From: an uncultured Bacteroidota bacterium
GTDB taxonomy: Bacteria; Bacteroidota; Bacteroidia; Flavobacteriales; Flavobacteriaceae
Direction: 5' to 3'
Assembly: GCA_902635965.1 (NCBI GenBank)
Contig: CACPQA010000006.1
Span: 1 to 64,000, forward strand
Length of the DNA: 64,000 bases
Both the position numbers and the translations under genes were made by a program. The notes under the pieces were generated by a model. That model did no database searches. It was not told where the DNA came from and saw nothing but the letters and a program-made list of their open reading frames with translations. Below are positions 56,488-64,000 of the stretch, one piece after another (position 1 is the stretch's first letter; each line of letters opens with the position of its first letter).

Positions 56488-57207
56488 ATGATTAAAATAG
56501 AAATTTGTTGCACATCAATTGATTCAGCTTTAGTGGCTGAAAAGTATGGGGCCAATAGAATAGAACTTTGCTCTGAAATATTTTTGGGAGGTATTACTCC
56601 ATCAATTGGCTTGATTGAATCTTGTGTGGAGGAGCTTAGGATTCCAATTAGAGTACTTTTAAGACCAAGGGGAGGTGATTTTAATTATAATGATAACGAA
56701 GTCAAAGTATTAATCAATGATGCAATTAGATTGAAAGACATGGGGATAAATGGGATTGTCATTGGACTTGTTGACGAAAAAGGTGCAATTCCACTTAATA
56801 AATTGGAAAAAATCTTAAATAAAGTTGATGGGAAAATGAATTTGACCTTTCACAAAGCGTTTGATTACCTTAAGAAACCAATCCATGATATTAAGACTTT
56901 AATTGATTTTGGCTTTGATAACATTTTGACTTCTGGAGGGGAAAAAACAGCCGAAGAGGGTTTAAATTTTATGAACAAACTTAGAAATGAAGCAAACGGA
57001 AATTTAGTGATTATGCCTGGTGGTGGAATTAATTCAGAAAACTTTAGACATTTTATCAATCATAATTACGAATGGGTTCACCTCTCTGCTAAGAAAAAGG
57101 ATACGTTAAAACATAAAAAAATTTGTGAAATTGAATTTATGGATCAACCTGTTTATTCAATCAATGCAGATATCCTTCAAAAAATTAAAAATCTGAATAA
57201 TATTTAA
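56488..57207 (+). CDS. cutC: CutC family protein
   Basis: IEICCTSIDSALVAEKYGANRIELCSEIFLGGITPSIGLIE; RPRGGDFNY; TFHKAFDY; LTSGGEKTAEEG. Confidence 0.94.
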   Translation: MIKIEICCTSIDSALVAEKYGANRIELCSEIFLGGITPSIGLIESCVEELRIPIRVLLRPRGGDFNYNDNEVKVLINDAIRLKDMGINGIVIGLVDEKGAIPLNKLEKILNKVDGKMNLTFHKAFDYLKKPIHDIKTLIDFGFDNILTSGGEKTAEEGLNFMNKLRNEANGNLVIMPGGGINSENFRHFINHNYEWVHLSAKKKDTLKHKKICEIEFMDQPVYSINADILQKIKNLNNI

Positions 57208-57290
57208 CTTCCCGAAAAAATGTATTTAATATAACAACTGTTAGTTCAGCTCAAAGCAGAAAAAAAGAAAAGTTGCAATTGATATTATAA

Positions 57291-57503
57291 TTAACCTTTA
57301 ATTGAAATTTTCAACTTAACAATTATTAACAATAGTCCCAGTGAGATTAAAATTAAACCAATGATAAAAAAATTATGATGAAATCATATGAATTCACTTG
57401 TGTAATTCAACGAAATTACTGGAAAAGAAGCAAAATTTATAAATAAAAATATAAAATAAACTTCCCAATTTGTTTGAGTAAAATAAGTCTTATTTGATAT
57501 TTT
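57291..57503 (-). pseudogene. Candidate decayed small membrane-protein gene (internal TGA, no start codon)
   Basis: Reverse-frame reading KISNKTYFTQTNWEVYFIFLFINFASFPVISLNYTSEFI*FHHNFFIIGLILISLGLLLIIVKLKISIKG* with TGA at 57384..57386. Confidence 0.45.
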
Positions 57504-57584
57504 TTAAAGATATAAATAGTTAATTTAAACCCCTCGATTACTGTTTACTAAAATAAAATTTAGCTTTTTGCTTCACCGAAGGGT

Positions 57585-57710
57585 TTATTTACCCCTACCA
57601 GTTTTTCTAACCGCAAATGCTTTTCTTTTGGAATTATTTGAAATGTTTTTTTTAATTTCTTTCTTCGAATTACTTTTTACCTTACTATTACCAAAAAATT
57701 TGCTTGTCAT
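57585..57710 (-). CDS. 41-aa basic microprotein MTSKFFGNSKVKSNSKKEIKKNISNNSKRKAFAVRKTGRGK
   Basis: Complete ATG ORF read by hand, strongly Lys/Arg rich with C-terminal KTGRGK. Confidence 0.5.
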   Translation of the reverse strand: MTSKFFGNSKVKSNSKKEIKKNISNNSKRKAFAVRKTGRGK

Positions 57711-57818
57711 TATTTAATAATTTTATTTGATAATACAATTTAAAATTTTTTGAAATAATACCTTCAAAAAACATTAACATATTTTGTAACTTTATAAGAG
57801 GTGGATGTTTTTTAAAAA

Positions 57819-58253
57819 ATGAAAAATATTTATTTAATAATATTAAGTTTTATTTGCTTTTACTCCCATTCTCAATATGAAGTATCAGAAGGAGAGCAAA
57901 GATGGCAAGTGATTGGTTCAAAAGAAGACGGAACCGTTTTCCTCAAATTGCAAGGAAGTAATTTATATAAATTTACGTTTAAAAATTACCATTATTCTAA
58001 CAATAAAATAATTCAAAGTATTTATTTTAATTCAACCAACACAGATATTACGAATCTAAACAATTTTTTATTGAATTCTTTTGATTTAACTGAATCTGTG
58101 AGTACTTCTTTAAAAATTGACAAATACGAATTTCAAGTTTCAAAAAGTGATGATTATTTAAAGGTTAATATTATTTCAAACGAATCAAAAGAATCTATTG
58201 GCTGGATGCCTTTTACCAAGAAAGATATAAATAATTTATTTGGTAAATATTAA
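57819..58253 (+). CDS. Secreted protein of unknown function
   Basis: Signal peptide LIILSFICFYSHSQ. Confidence 0.55.
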   Translation: MKNIYLIILSFICFYSHSQYEVSEGEQRWQVIGSKEDGTVFLKLQGSNLYKFTFKNYHYSNNKIIQSIYFNSTNTDITNLNNFLLNSFDLTESVSTSLKIDKYEFQVSKSDDYLKVNIISNESKESIGWMPFTKKDINNLFGKY

Positions 58254-58254
58254 A

Positions 58255-58476
58255 ATGTTTGAATCATATTTTTTATCAATAATTATTTCATCAATTGTTA
58301 CTTATTTAGTGTGGATCAGATCAAAAAAGTGGCTTAGAAAAAAAATCAAATCTCAAATTTACTCTGATAGTGATAAGAAAATTTATTGGGTATTTTTCTT
58401 TTTAACCTTGTTTGCCCACTTTGCCCTTTTAATTTCTATCATTTTTTTCATTGATTTAATCAATTTTGTTTTTTAA
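58255..58476 (+). CDS. Small two-TM membrane protein
   Basis: Start reset to internal ATG (MFESYFLSIIISS) immediately after the upstream stop. Confidence 0.5.
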   Translation: MFESYFLSIIISSIVTYLVWIRSKKWLRKKIKSQIYSDSDKKIYWVFFFLTLFAHFALLISIIFFIDLINFVF

Positions 58477-58547
58477 GTAAACAAATCCTTTTTTGAGAGT
58501 AATTTATAATTTTATAAATTTAATAATTATCTATAAATCAATTTATT

Positions 58548-59075
58548 ATGAAAAAAACAATTTATTTATTTTTATTATCATTTGTAATTCTTTATTGTGA
58601 AAGTCCATCAAATAATGAGGTTACAAATAAGGATAAAATATTTGGTAAATGGTTAAGAAAAGGTTACGCGTGGACCGGAAACGGATTTATTGCAGGTGAC
58701 AAAAAAGATTCTGACATAGTAAAAAAATTCATGGATGCATATGAAAATATGGATCCAAATCTTATGGTTGAAATGACAGCTGATACTGTTAAGTTTCATC
58801 CAGCTGATATCGGAGGTACTTTTGATGTTGACATGACCAATACAAAATTTATTGTTGAACGACAATTAGGTTGGGATTCAATATCCAGAAATTATGCTTA
58901 CATAATGCCTTTGAAAATCGAAAATTCAAAAGATAGAGTTGTAACTACTGTTTTTTCTGAGATAAGATATAAAAAAGATGGATCTACAGATTCTAATAAT
59001 TTTTATGAAAGAATTTATTTAAACGAAAATGATAAGGTGACAAGAGTGGTACAATTTAGTAGACCAACTAATTAA
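58548..59075 (+). CDS. NTF2/SnoaL-like lipoprotein
   Basis: VILYCESPS lipobox-like; KKFMDAYENMDPNLMVEMTADTVKFHPAD; C-terminal VTRVVQFSRP. Confidence 0.65.
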   Translation: MKKTIYLFLLSFVILYCESPSNNEVTNKDKIFGKWLRKGYAWTGNGFIAGDKKDSDIVKKFMDAYENMDPNLMVEMTADTVKFHPADIGGTFDVDMTNTKFIVERQLGWDSISRNYAYIMPLKIENSKDRVVTTVFSEIRYKKDGSTDSNNFYERIYLNENDKVTRVVQFSRPTN

Positions 59076-59157
59076 TATTATTTTAATGTATTAGTTTTCA
59101 TAAACCTTTCGTTGTAGTATTGTGAAATAAAAGTTACTATATTGTAAAAAAACAAAT

Positions 59158-59577
59158 ATGAAAAGAAGAATAAACGCTATTTGGAAAGGTGACGGATCAG
59201 ATGGAATCGGATTTTTAAACGTACAGAGTGGAGCATTTAAGGACATGCCCTATAGTTTTAAAACAAGATTTGAAAATGATAATGGTACGCTTGGAACGAA
59301 TCCTGAAGAGCTTATAGCATCAGCTCTAGCGGGATGCTTTAATATGAAACTAAGTTTCGATTTGAATGAAGCTAATTTTAATCCTGAAAATTTAAATACT
59401 GATGCAATATTATCTTTTGAAGATGGAAAAATTTTATCAATTGAATTAAAGTTAAAAGGAAAAGTTCCAAATATATCGGAGGATAAATTTTATGAACTTG
59501 CAAATAATGCTAAAGATAATTGTCCAATTTCAGGAGTTTTAAACTGTGATATTTCACTTAACATCACTTTATTATAA
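59158..59577 (+). CDS. OsmC family peroxiredoxin
   Basis: GTNPEELIASALAGCFNMKLSFDL; NCPISGVLNCDI. Confidence 0.93.
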   Translation: MKRRINAIWKGDGSDGIGFLNVQSGAFKDMPYSFKTRFENDNGTLGTNPEELIASALAGCFNMKLSFDLNEANFNPENLNTDAILSFEDGKILSIELKLKGKVPNISEDKFYELANNAKDNCPISGVLNCDISLNITLL

Positions 59578-59585
59578 AAGAAAGA

Positions 59586-59717
59586 TTAAATTAAATATTC
59601 ATAAACAATAATCGTTATGATAACCCCCTTAACATAAGATATCCATGCTATTTGGTATGTATTTAAGCCAAATTTTTTCATGATATTATCAAGTTGTCTT
59701 TTATGCCATTTGATCAT
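59586..59717 (-). CDS. 43-aa microprotein MIKWHKRQLDNIMKKFGLNTYQIAWISYVKGVIITIIVYEYLI
   Basis: Complete ATG ORF, amphipathic N-terminus plus C-terminal TM; below track cutoff. Confidence 0.5.
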   Translation of the reverse strand: MIKWHKRQLDNIMKKFGLNTYQIAWISYVKGVIITIIVYEYLI

Positions 59718-59822
59718 GATTAATAATTATAAATTAAATTTAAAAAATATCACTTACATAATTGTCATTTTAATTATCTATAGTTCAAGATTAATTATTT
59801 AATTATTGATAATATACCATGA

Positions 59823-60200
59823 CTATTTGTAGATGTTTTTCAACTCAAACTGACCAAAATACATATCACCAATTAACTCTACGACCTTTATTGTTAAATC
59901 ATTTGGGTTCATATTATCTGGAAGATCAAAAATAGTTCCGTCGTATGAGATTAACTGATTTTTGGGTTGATTTAGTTGAATAGATGTATATAGCTTTTGT
60001 CTTAAAATTTGCTCTAAAGTGTATCTAGAGTCCAAAAAAATGACTTTAAATGAATCTATTTTTTCTATAGAAGTTCTAAGAATTCTACTTTTATATTTAA
60101 GTTTAAGTTCGTTTCTTTTCATCCCCTCAAAAAAATCCTGACAAAATAATAAGTTTGAAAAAAACAAGAAGAATAAATGTGTAAAAAGAAATTTTCTCAT
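59823..60200 (-). CDS. Secreted protein of unknown function
   Basis: Signal peptide LFTHLFFLFFSNLLFCQ. Confidence 0.55.
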   Translation of the reverse strand: MRKFLFTHLFFLFFSNLLFCQDFFEGMKRNELKLKYKSRILRTSIEKIDSFKVIFLDSRYTLEQILRQKLYTSIQLNQPKNQLISYDGTIFDLPDNMNPNDLTIKVVELIGDMYFGQFELKNIYK

Positions 60201-60247
60201 TATTTAGTAAGATATATACTTTATTTATTCAAAAACTCACCCAATAA

Positions 60248-60475
60248 TCACAAAGTCTTGTTGACAAAATCAGTACCCTCATTTAGAGCATCTTTGATAA
60301 CTTCTTTATAAACTTTAATCCATTCATTAGAAGCAAAGTCCTTACTCAATTCATTGTAGTCTTTCATAGAGTTTTCTATGGATTCATACTCTTGATTAAT
60401 ATGCTTATTTATTAGTTCAATAAGGTCCTTTATAAAATCTTGTTTCCTCGAATTGTAATATTCTTTTGTACTCAT
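60248..60475 (-). CDS. Small cytoplasmic-type protein, unknown
   Basis: Intact 75-aa ORF, charged/helical composition. Confidence 0.45.
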   Translation of the reverse strand: MSTKEYYNSRKQDFIKDLIELINKHINQEYESIENSMKDYNELSKDFASNEWIKVYKEVIKDALNEGTDFVNKTL

Positions 60476-60539
60476 AAAATAAAATAATTTTAGTCAGTAA
60501 AAAAACTTAAATATGATTCTGGTATAACACTTAAATTAC

Positions 60540-60641
60540 TCATTTATTAATGTTTTTTTGGTATTGAATATAAATAAAGCAGATTAAGCATATAATTGTA
60601 CAAATTATTATTACCGAATTATACCAGGCTATTTTTTTCAT
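60540..60641 (-). CDS. 33-aa single-TM microprotein MKKIAWYNSVIIICTIICLICFIYIQYQKNINK
   Basis: ATG ORF; stop overlaps a following ATG (ATGA) that opens a 17-aa ORF. Confidence 0.4.
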   Translation of the reverse strand: MKKIAWYNSVIIICTIICLICFIYIQYQKNINK

Positions 60642-60667
60642 TTTGAAAATTTAATTTAATTAAGAAT

Positions 60668-61069
60668 TTAATTATAAACTCTAAATACTTTTCTATAAAT
60701 ATGGGTTTTATTATCAAATGTCCACACCTTTTTTCCTATATCAGAATCCCACATTTTATCCCACAGGCTTTTATATTCGTCACTTACATTATGAGTCATT
60801 TCGTAGTGTTTGTCGCTGGTGTAAGAACTAATTTGAAAATATCTCAGAGTTGTGTTTTTATTATTATCTTTTATTTTATAAATTTTGTAAAAATCTTTTC
60901 CGTATCCAGCATTTTCTAAAACTCTATTAACGTCGGAATTGAATTTTAGAAAGTCAGATTCTAAATTTTCAGGTACATCAAAAAAGTGAACACTCAACCT
61001 TTCTTGGTTTTGAGCAAATAATATAATTGTACATAAAAGAAATGATATAGAAGTAATTATTTTTTTCAT
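60668..61069 (-). CDS. Secreted protein of unknown function
   Basis: Signal peptide ITSISFLLCTIILFAQ. Confidence 0.55.
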   Translation of the reverse strand: MKKIITSISFLLCTIILFAQNQERLSVHFFDVPENLESDFLKFNSDVNRVLENAGYGKDFYKIYKIKDNNKNTTLRYFQISSYTSDKHYEMTHNVSDEYKSLWDKMWDSDIGKKVWTFDNKTHIYRKVFRVYN

Positions 61070-61159
61070 TATGAATTGATTTTGTGATTATCATAACAAT
61101 ATATAAAAAAACCGATTAAATTAAATTTTCAATAAACTTCAACTGTATTCTTTAATTAT

Positions 61160-61873
61160 TCATTTTTTTGCAACATATATAGATAAAGTGCCAAATAATT
61201 TTTCTCGAATCTCAAAATCATAAAAGCCTACATTTGATAATATTTTTAAAAAATTTCTTCCTGATGGAAACACTTTTGATGAAATTTGCAAATAAAAATA
61301 AGCACCTGGTTTTTTTGAAAACAGTAAACCCATTAGTGGGATAAATAAAGTAGAAAAAATATAGTAAAGAAATCTAATGATTATATTTTCAGGTTTAGAG
61401 GTTTCGTAAATTATTAGGATTCCAGAATTTTTTAAAACTCTGTAGGCTTCGTTAAGACTCCTCTCTAAGTATTCAAAATTCCTAACTCCAAAACAAATAG
61501 TAATTACATCAAAGTAATTACAATTATATTTTAGTCTTTCAGCGTTTCCTATATCTAGGTTTATTTGTTTATATAAGTTTTTACTTTTTACTTTTTTTCT
61601 GCCTTCTGAAATCATTTTTTCAGAAATATCTACTCCAGTAATTTCACAGTCATATATTTCAGACAATATGATTGGGATGTCTGCTGTTCCGGTAGCTATG
61701 TCCAATACTTTACTTGGATTTTTTTCTTTAACTAACTTTGCAATCTCTTTTTTATTTTTAAAATCTGTTCCAAAGGTCAAAATTCTGTTTAAAAAATCAT
61801 ATTCTTTAGAAATAGAGTCAAATATTTGTTTGATTTTTTCTGTCCTTAATTTATACATCCTATTTTGACTCAA
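61160..61873 (-). CDS. ubiE: Demethylmenaquinone methyltransferase
   Basis: FDSISKEYDFLNRILTFGTD, VLDIATGTADIPIIL, GVDISEKMISEGRKK, ICFGVRNFEYLERSLNEAYRVLKNSG. Confidence 0.95.
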   Translation of the reverse strand: MSQNRMYKLRTEKIKQIFDSISKEYDFLNRILTFGTDFKNKKEIAKLVKEKNPSKVLDIATGTADIPIILSEIYDCEITGVDISEKMISEGRKKVKSKNLYKQINLDIGNAERLKYNCNYFDVITICFGVRNFEYLERSLNEAYRVLKNSGILIIYETSKPENIIIRFLYYIFSTLFIPLMGLLFSKKPGAYFYLQISSKVFPSGRNFLKILSNVGFYDFEIREKLFGTLSIYVAKK

Positions 61874-61898
61874 AAATACTATTAAGGAGAATATACGT

Positions 61899-62408
61899 TT
61901 ATTGGGGTAATGTTGAAGGATTAAAGTAGTATGTTTCTGAAGTCATTTTGTTGTTGCTGTTAAAAAAATGGCCTATCATCAAATGTACAGGGGCCACTTT
62001 ATCAGAAGTTTTATTTTTCCAAGTAAATTGCCACCAAGATATAACTAAATCCTCTGCTTCTTTGTAATCCAAATGGTCTGGGTAACCAAGCTCTTTAATA
62101 CTTATTATTTTGTGAGTATTAAATATTTTACTCATATTCTCCATCTCTTTGTCTAAGTTCATTTTTTTTCCCAAAGGGTTTTTCACATCCATATTGTTTA
62201 GGGCATCCCTAAAGAAGAGGTTATCCACAGAGACCTTTTCATATGCTTTCTTGATTTTTTTTATATTATTAGTAGAGTAGGTATTCATAAGATTCCGTAC
62301 TATTTCAACATAAGGACCATTTTTAAATATAGTACCGTTAGACTCCTTGTCTTGAGAGAAAGAATTGAGGGAAATCAAAAAGCATAGGATTAAGTAAGTG
62401 TTTTTCAT
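61899..62408 (-). CDS. Secreted NTF2-like protein, unknown
   Basis: Signal peptide; VRNLMNTYSTNNIKKIKKAY..VISWWQFTWKNKTSDKVAPVHLMIGHFFNSNNKMTSE. Confidence 0.55.
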   Translation of the reverse strand: MKNTYLILCFLISLNSFSQDKESNGTIFKNGPYVEIVRNLMNTYSTNNIKKIKKAYEKVSVDNLFFRDALNNMDVKNPLGKKMNLDKEMENMSKIFNTHKIISIKELGYPDHLDYKEAEDLVISWWQFTWKNKTSDKVAPVHLMIGHFFNSNNKMTSETYYFNPSTLPQ

Positions 62409-62433
62409 TTTATTTGGTTTATGTTTATTTACC

Positions 62434-62460
62434 TAATATAAAAAATATCTGACACTTGAG
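62434..62460 (-). repeat. Shared upstream element, copy 1
   Basis: TAATATAAAAAATATCTGACACTTGAG upstream of 61899..62408. Confidence 0.6.
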
Positions 62461-62489
62461 TTTTAATTTTAAATGAACTAATTATTAGT

Positions 62490-62936
62490 TTAGTCCTCTA
62501 TTAAAACTCCTTCAGCTATTGCAGTAGTTACAACTTTAATTTTATTTATTTTATTTATTTCGTCATAGGATTTTCCAGCGTCATGTGCATAATGCTTTTG
62601 TTCTGCGACACTCAATGTATCAAAAAATAAATTTCCTCTGATTGTTGCTTTTTTACCCTTAATACCCTTTGTAGGAACAAAAAAAGAATAATCTTTAAAC
62701 TTTACAAAAATATTTTTATCATTGGCTTCAATTTCCATCCAACAGCCTTTCATTGGACAAGATGATTTAATAATTCCTGATATTTGAACAGATTCATATT
62801 TATCACTTTCTGACTCAATTGTTTTCATGTCAAAATTGGTTTCCTCAATATTAAAAACATTTCCATAAAATTCACTTTGTGAGTATACGAAACTTACGAA
62901 TAAAAAAAACACCAAGTTTAAGAAGAACTTTTTCAC
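62490..62936 (-). CDS. DUF4920 family secreted protein
   Basis: VQISGIIKSSCPMKGCWMEIEANDKNIFVKFKDYSFFVPTKGIKGKKATIRG. Confidence 0.88.
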   Translation of the reverse strand: MKKFFLNLVFFLFVSFVYSQSEFYGNVFNIEETNFDMKTIESESDKYESVQISGIIKSSCPMKGCWMEIEANDKNIFVKFKDYSFFVPTKGIKGKKATIRGNLFFDTLSVAEQKHYAHDAGKSYDEINKINKIKVVTTAIAEGVLIED

Positions 62937-62954
62937 TCCACTATTTATTTGCGC

Positions 62955-62981
62955 GAATATAAAAAATATCAGTCACTTGGA
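62955..62981 (-). repeat. Shared upstream element, copy 2
   Basis: GAATATAAAAAATATCAGTCACTTGGA upstream of DUF4920 gene. Confidence 0.65.
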
Positions 62982-63136
62982 TAATATATCCTAAGAGTAT
63001 TTTAATTATCTGTTGCTTAGAGAATATCTTCTCTGTATAATGGGGGTTTGTTTAGATTAGAGTAGTTGGTTTTGTCATAGTTTTTAATTAAATCCTACTG
63101 TAAACTCATTCAATTAATAGAATCTTAACGATAGTC

Positions 63137-63592
63137 TCAACTCAATAATATTTTTTTTAAACACTCAGATTTGTCATCAAACTCCTTTTTAGTAATTAAA
63201 CCCAGATCCATTAACTCTTTCAGTTTTAATAATTTTGTTTTTGCGTCTTTTTTTGAAACAAAATCGGAACCGTCACGATTTTTTAATTTAAAAAAAATAG
63301 TTACAGTAGGAATAACTCCATAATCATCATCTCTATTTGTTTCAATTCTAACAACTTCATATAACAATTTACTTTTTGAAGTCAAAAAAATAATTTCTTT
63401 TATTGCCTCGTTTTCTAGTGCATTGGAACTTTTGAACGCACCTTTTTTTGAAATAGACCAATTATTTTCTCCCAACTCTTTAAGTCCTAAACTAGAACCA
63501 GAATCATAAAATGAATTATTTGCAGTACAATCATTTTTTTGAGCATTTAAAGTTGAAATAGACATAAATATTAGTATAATTAGTTTTTTCAT
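63137..63592 (-). CDS. Secreted protein with C-terminal SHOCT-like segment
   Basis: Signal peptide; C-terminus LLKLKELMDLGLITKKEFDDKSECLKKILL. Confidence 0.7.
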   Translation of the reverse strand: MKKLIILIFMSISTLNAQKNDCTANNSFYDSGSSLGLKELGENNWSISKKGAFKSSNALENEAIKEIIFLTSKSKLLYEVVRIETNRDDDYGVIPTVTIFFKLKNRDGSDFVSKKDAKTKLLKLKELMDLGLITKKEFDDKSECLKKILLS

Positions 63593-63613
63593 TTATTAAA
63601 TTTTATCAAATTA

Positions 63614-63640
63614 AATATAAAAAAATATCTGTCACTTGGA
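63614..63640 (-). repeat. Shared upstream element, copy 3
   Basis: AATATAAAAAAATATCTGTCACTTGGA upstream of 63137..63592. Confidence 0.65.
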
Positions 63641-63694
63641 GAATATCTTCTCTGTTGAATGTGGGTTGTTTTTAAGGTAACTAAACTTATTCAT

Positions 63695-64000
63695 TCATCT
63701 TACCGCATATTTTAGAATTTTTTTCAAAGAAATATATTCTAAGGTCTTTTCGTGTGTTGATTCCAAAATCAATTTAGGAGCTTTTCCAGCTTTTTCAGCC
63801 TCAATCCATCTTTTAACGCAAAGGCACCATTTATCACCTTCTTTTAAACCAGTGAACTGATAAAAAGAAACTGGAGTAATCAAATCATTTCCTTTTGATG
63901 CTGAAAACTCTAAAAATTCATTGTTCATTATTGCACAAACTGTGTGTGAACCTGTGTCATTAAAATTAGTTCTACATAAACCATCTCTAAAATACCCTGT
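63695..64000 (-). CDS. DUF2237 family protein, 5' end cut by window edge
   Basis: Extending the ORF to the edge gives TGYFRDGLCRTNFNDTGSHTVCAIMNNEFLEFSASKGNDLITP...GDKWCLCVKRWIEAEKAGKAPKLILESTHEKTLEYISL, a canonical DUF2237 pattern. Confidence 0.92.
   Translation of the reverse strand, partial: TGYFRDGLCRTNFNDTGSHTVCAIMNNEFLEFSASKGNDLITPVSFYQFTGLKEGDKWCLCVKRWIEAEKAGKAPKLILESTHEKTLEYISLKKILKYAVR

Noticed and set aside
57291-57503. TGA recoding (selenocysteine or Trp) in the candidate pseudogene
   Set aside because: No start codon, no evident SECIS-like context, and TGA is used as a stop by neighbouring genes
1-64000. CRISPR arrays, rRNA, prophage blocks, IS transposases, restriction-modification or BGC core genes
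   Set aside because: None recognised on reading; the only recombinase-like gene is degenerate and no capsid/tail/transposase or PKS/NRPS signatures were seen

Overview
Low-GC window whose gene content looks like a marine Flavobacteriia (Bacteroidota) chromosome: SusC/SusD, T9SS type-B sorting domain, PorP/SprF and TAnnTTTG promoter boxes. Positions 1-30.6 kb form a carbohydrate-utilisation region. A tightly packed minus-strand myo-inositol catabolism operon (class II aldolase fragment, iolG-, iolA/mmsA-, iolC- and iolB-like genes, led by a serine hydrolase) is divergent from a plus-strand SusC-SusD operon. That operon continues with two tandem seven-repeat FG-GAP/ASPIC (CRTAC1-like) secreted proteins, a GH20 and a PAP2/vanadium-haloperoxidase-fold enzyme. 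A convergent minus-strand glycosidase operon follows (GH5-like, GH2, GH109, GH20, MGH1-like), then a catalytically degenerate Nudix/NrtR-type regulator, a third GH20 and a GalM-like epimerase. The rest is mostly housekeeping genes (nadA, nadC, M48 protease, tspO-like, DUF5916, ubiE/menG, cutC, pirin, capA-like, OsmC), one tRNA-Arg(CCT) beside a degenerate tyrosine recombinase, an LRR/T9SS type-B protein with PorP/SprF, and many small secreted or membrane proteins, some below the ORF-track length cutoff. Best leads: (i) the inositol + amino-sugar PUL as a candidate glycosyl-inositol scavenging system; (ii) a G9 tract inside a CRTAC-like gene (possible phase variation); (iii) paralogous ~54-aa membrane microproteins missed by the ORF track; (iv) a degenerate integrase next to tRNA-Arg; (v) a repeated intergenic element at 62.4-63.7 kb. 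All family calls come from reading the sequence; no database search was run.
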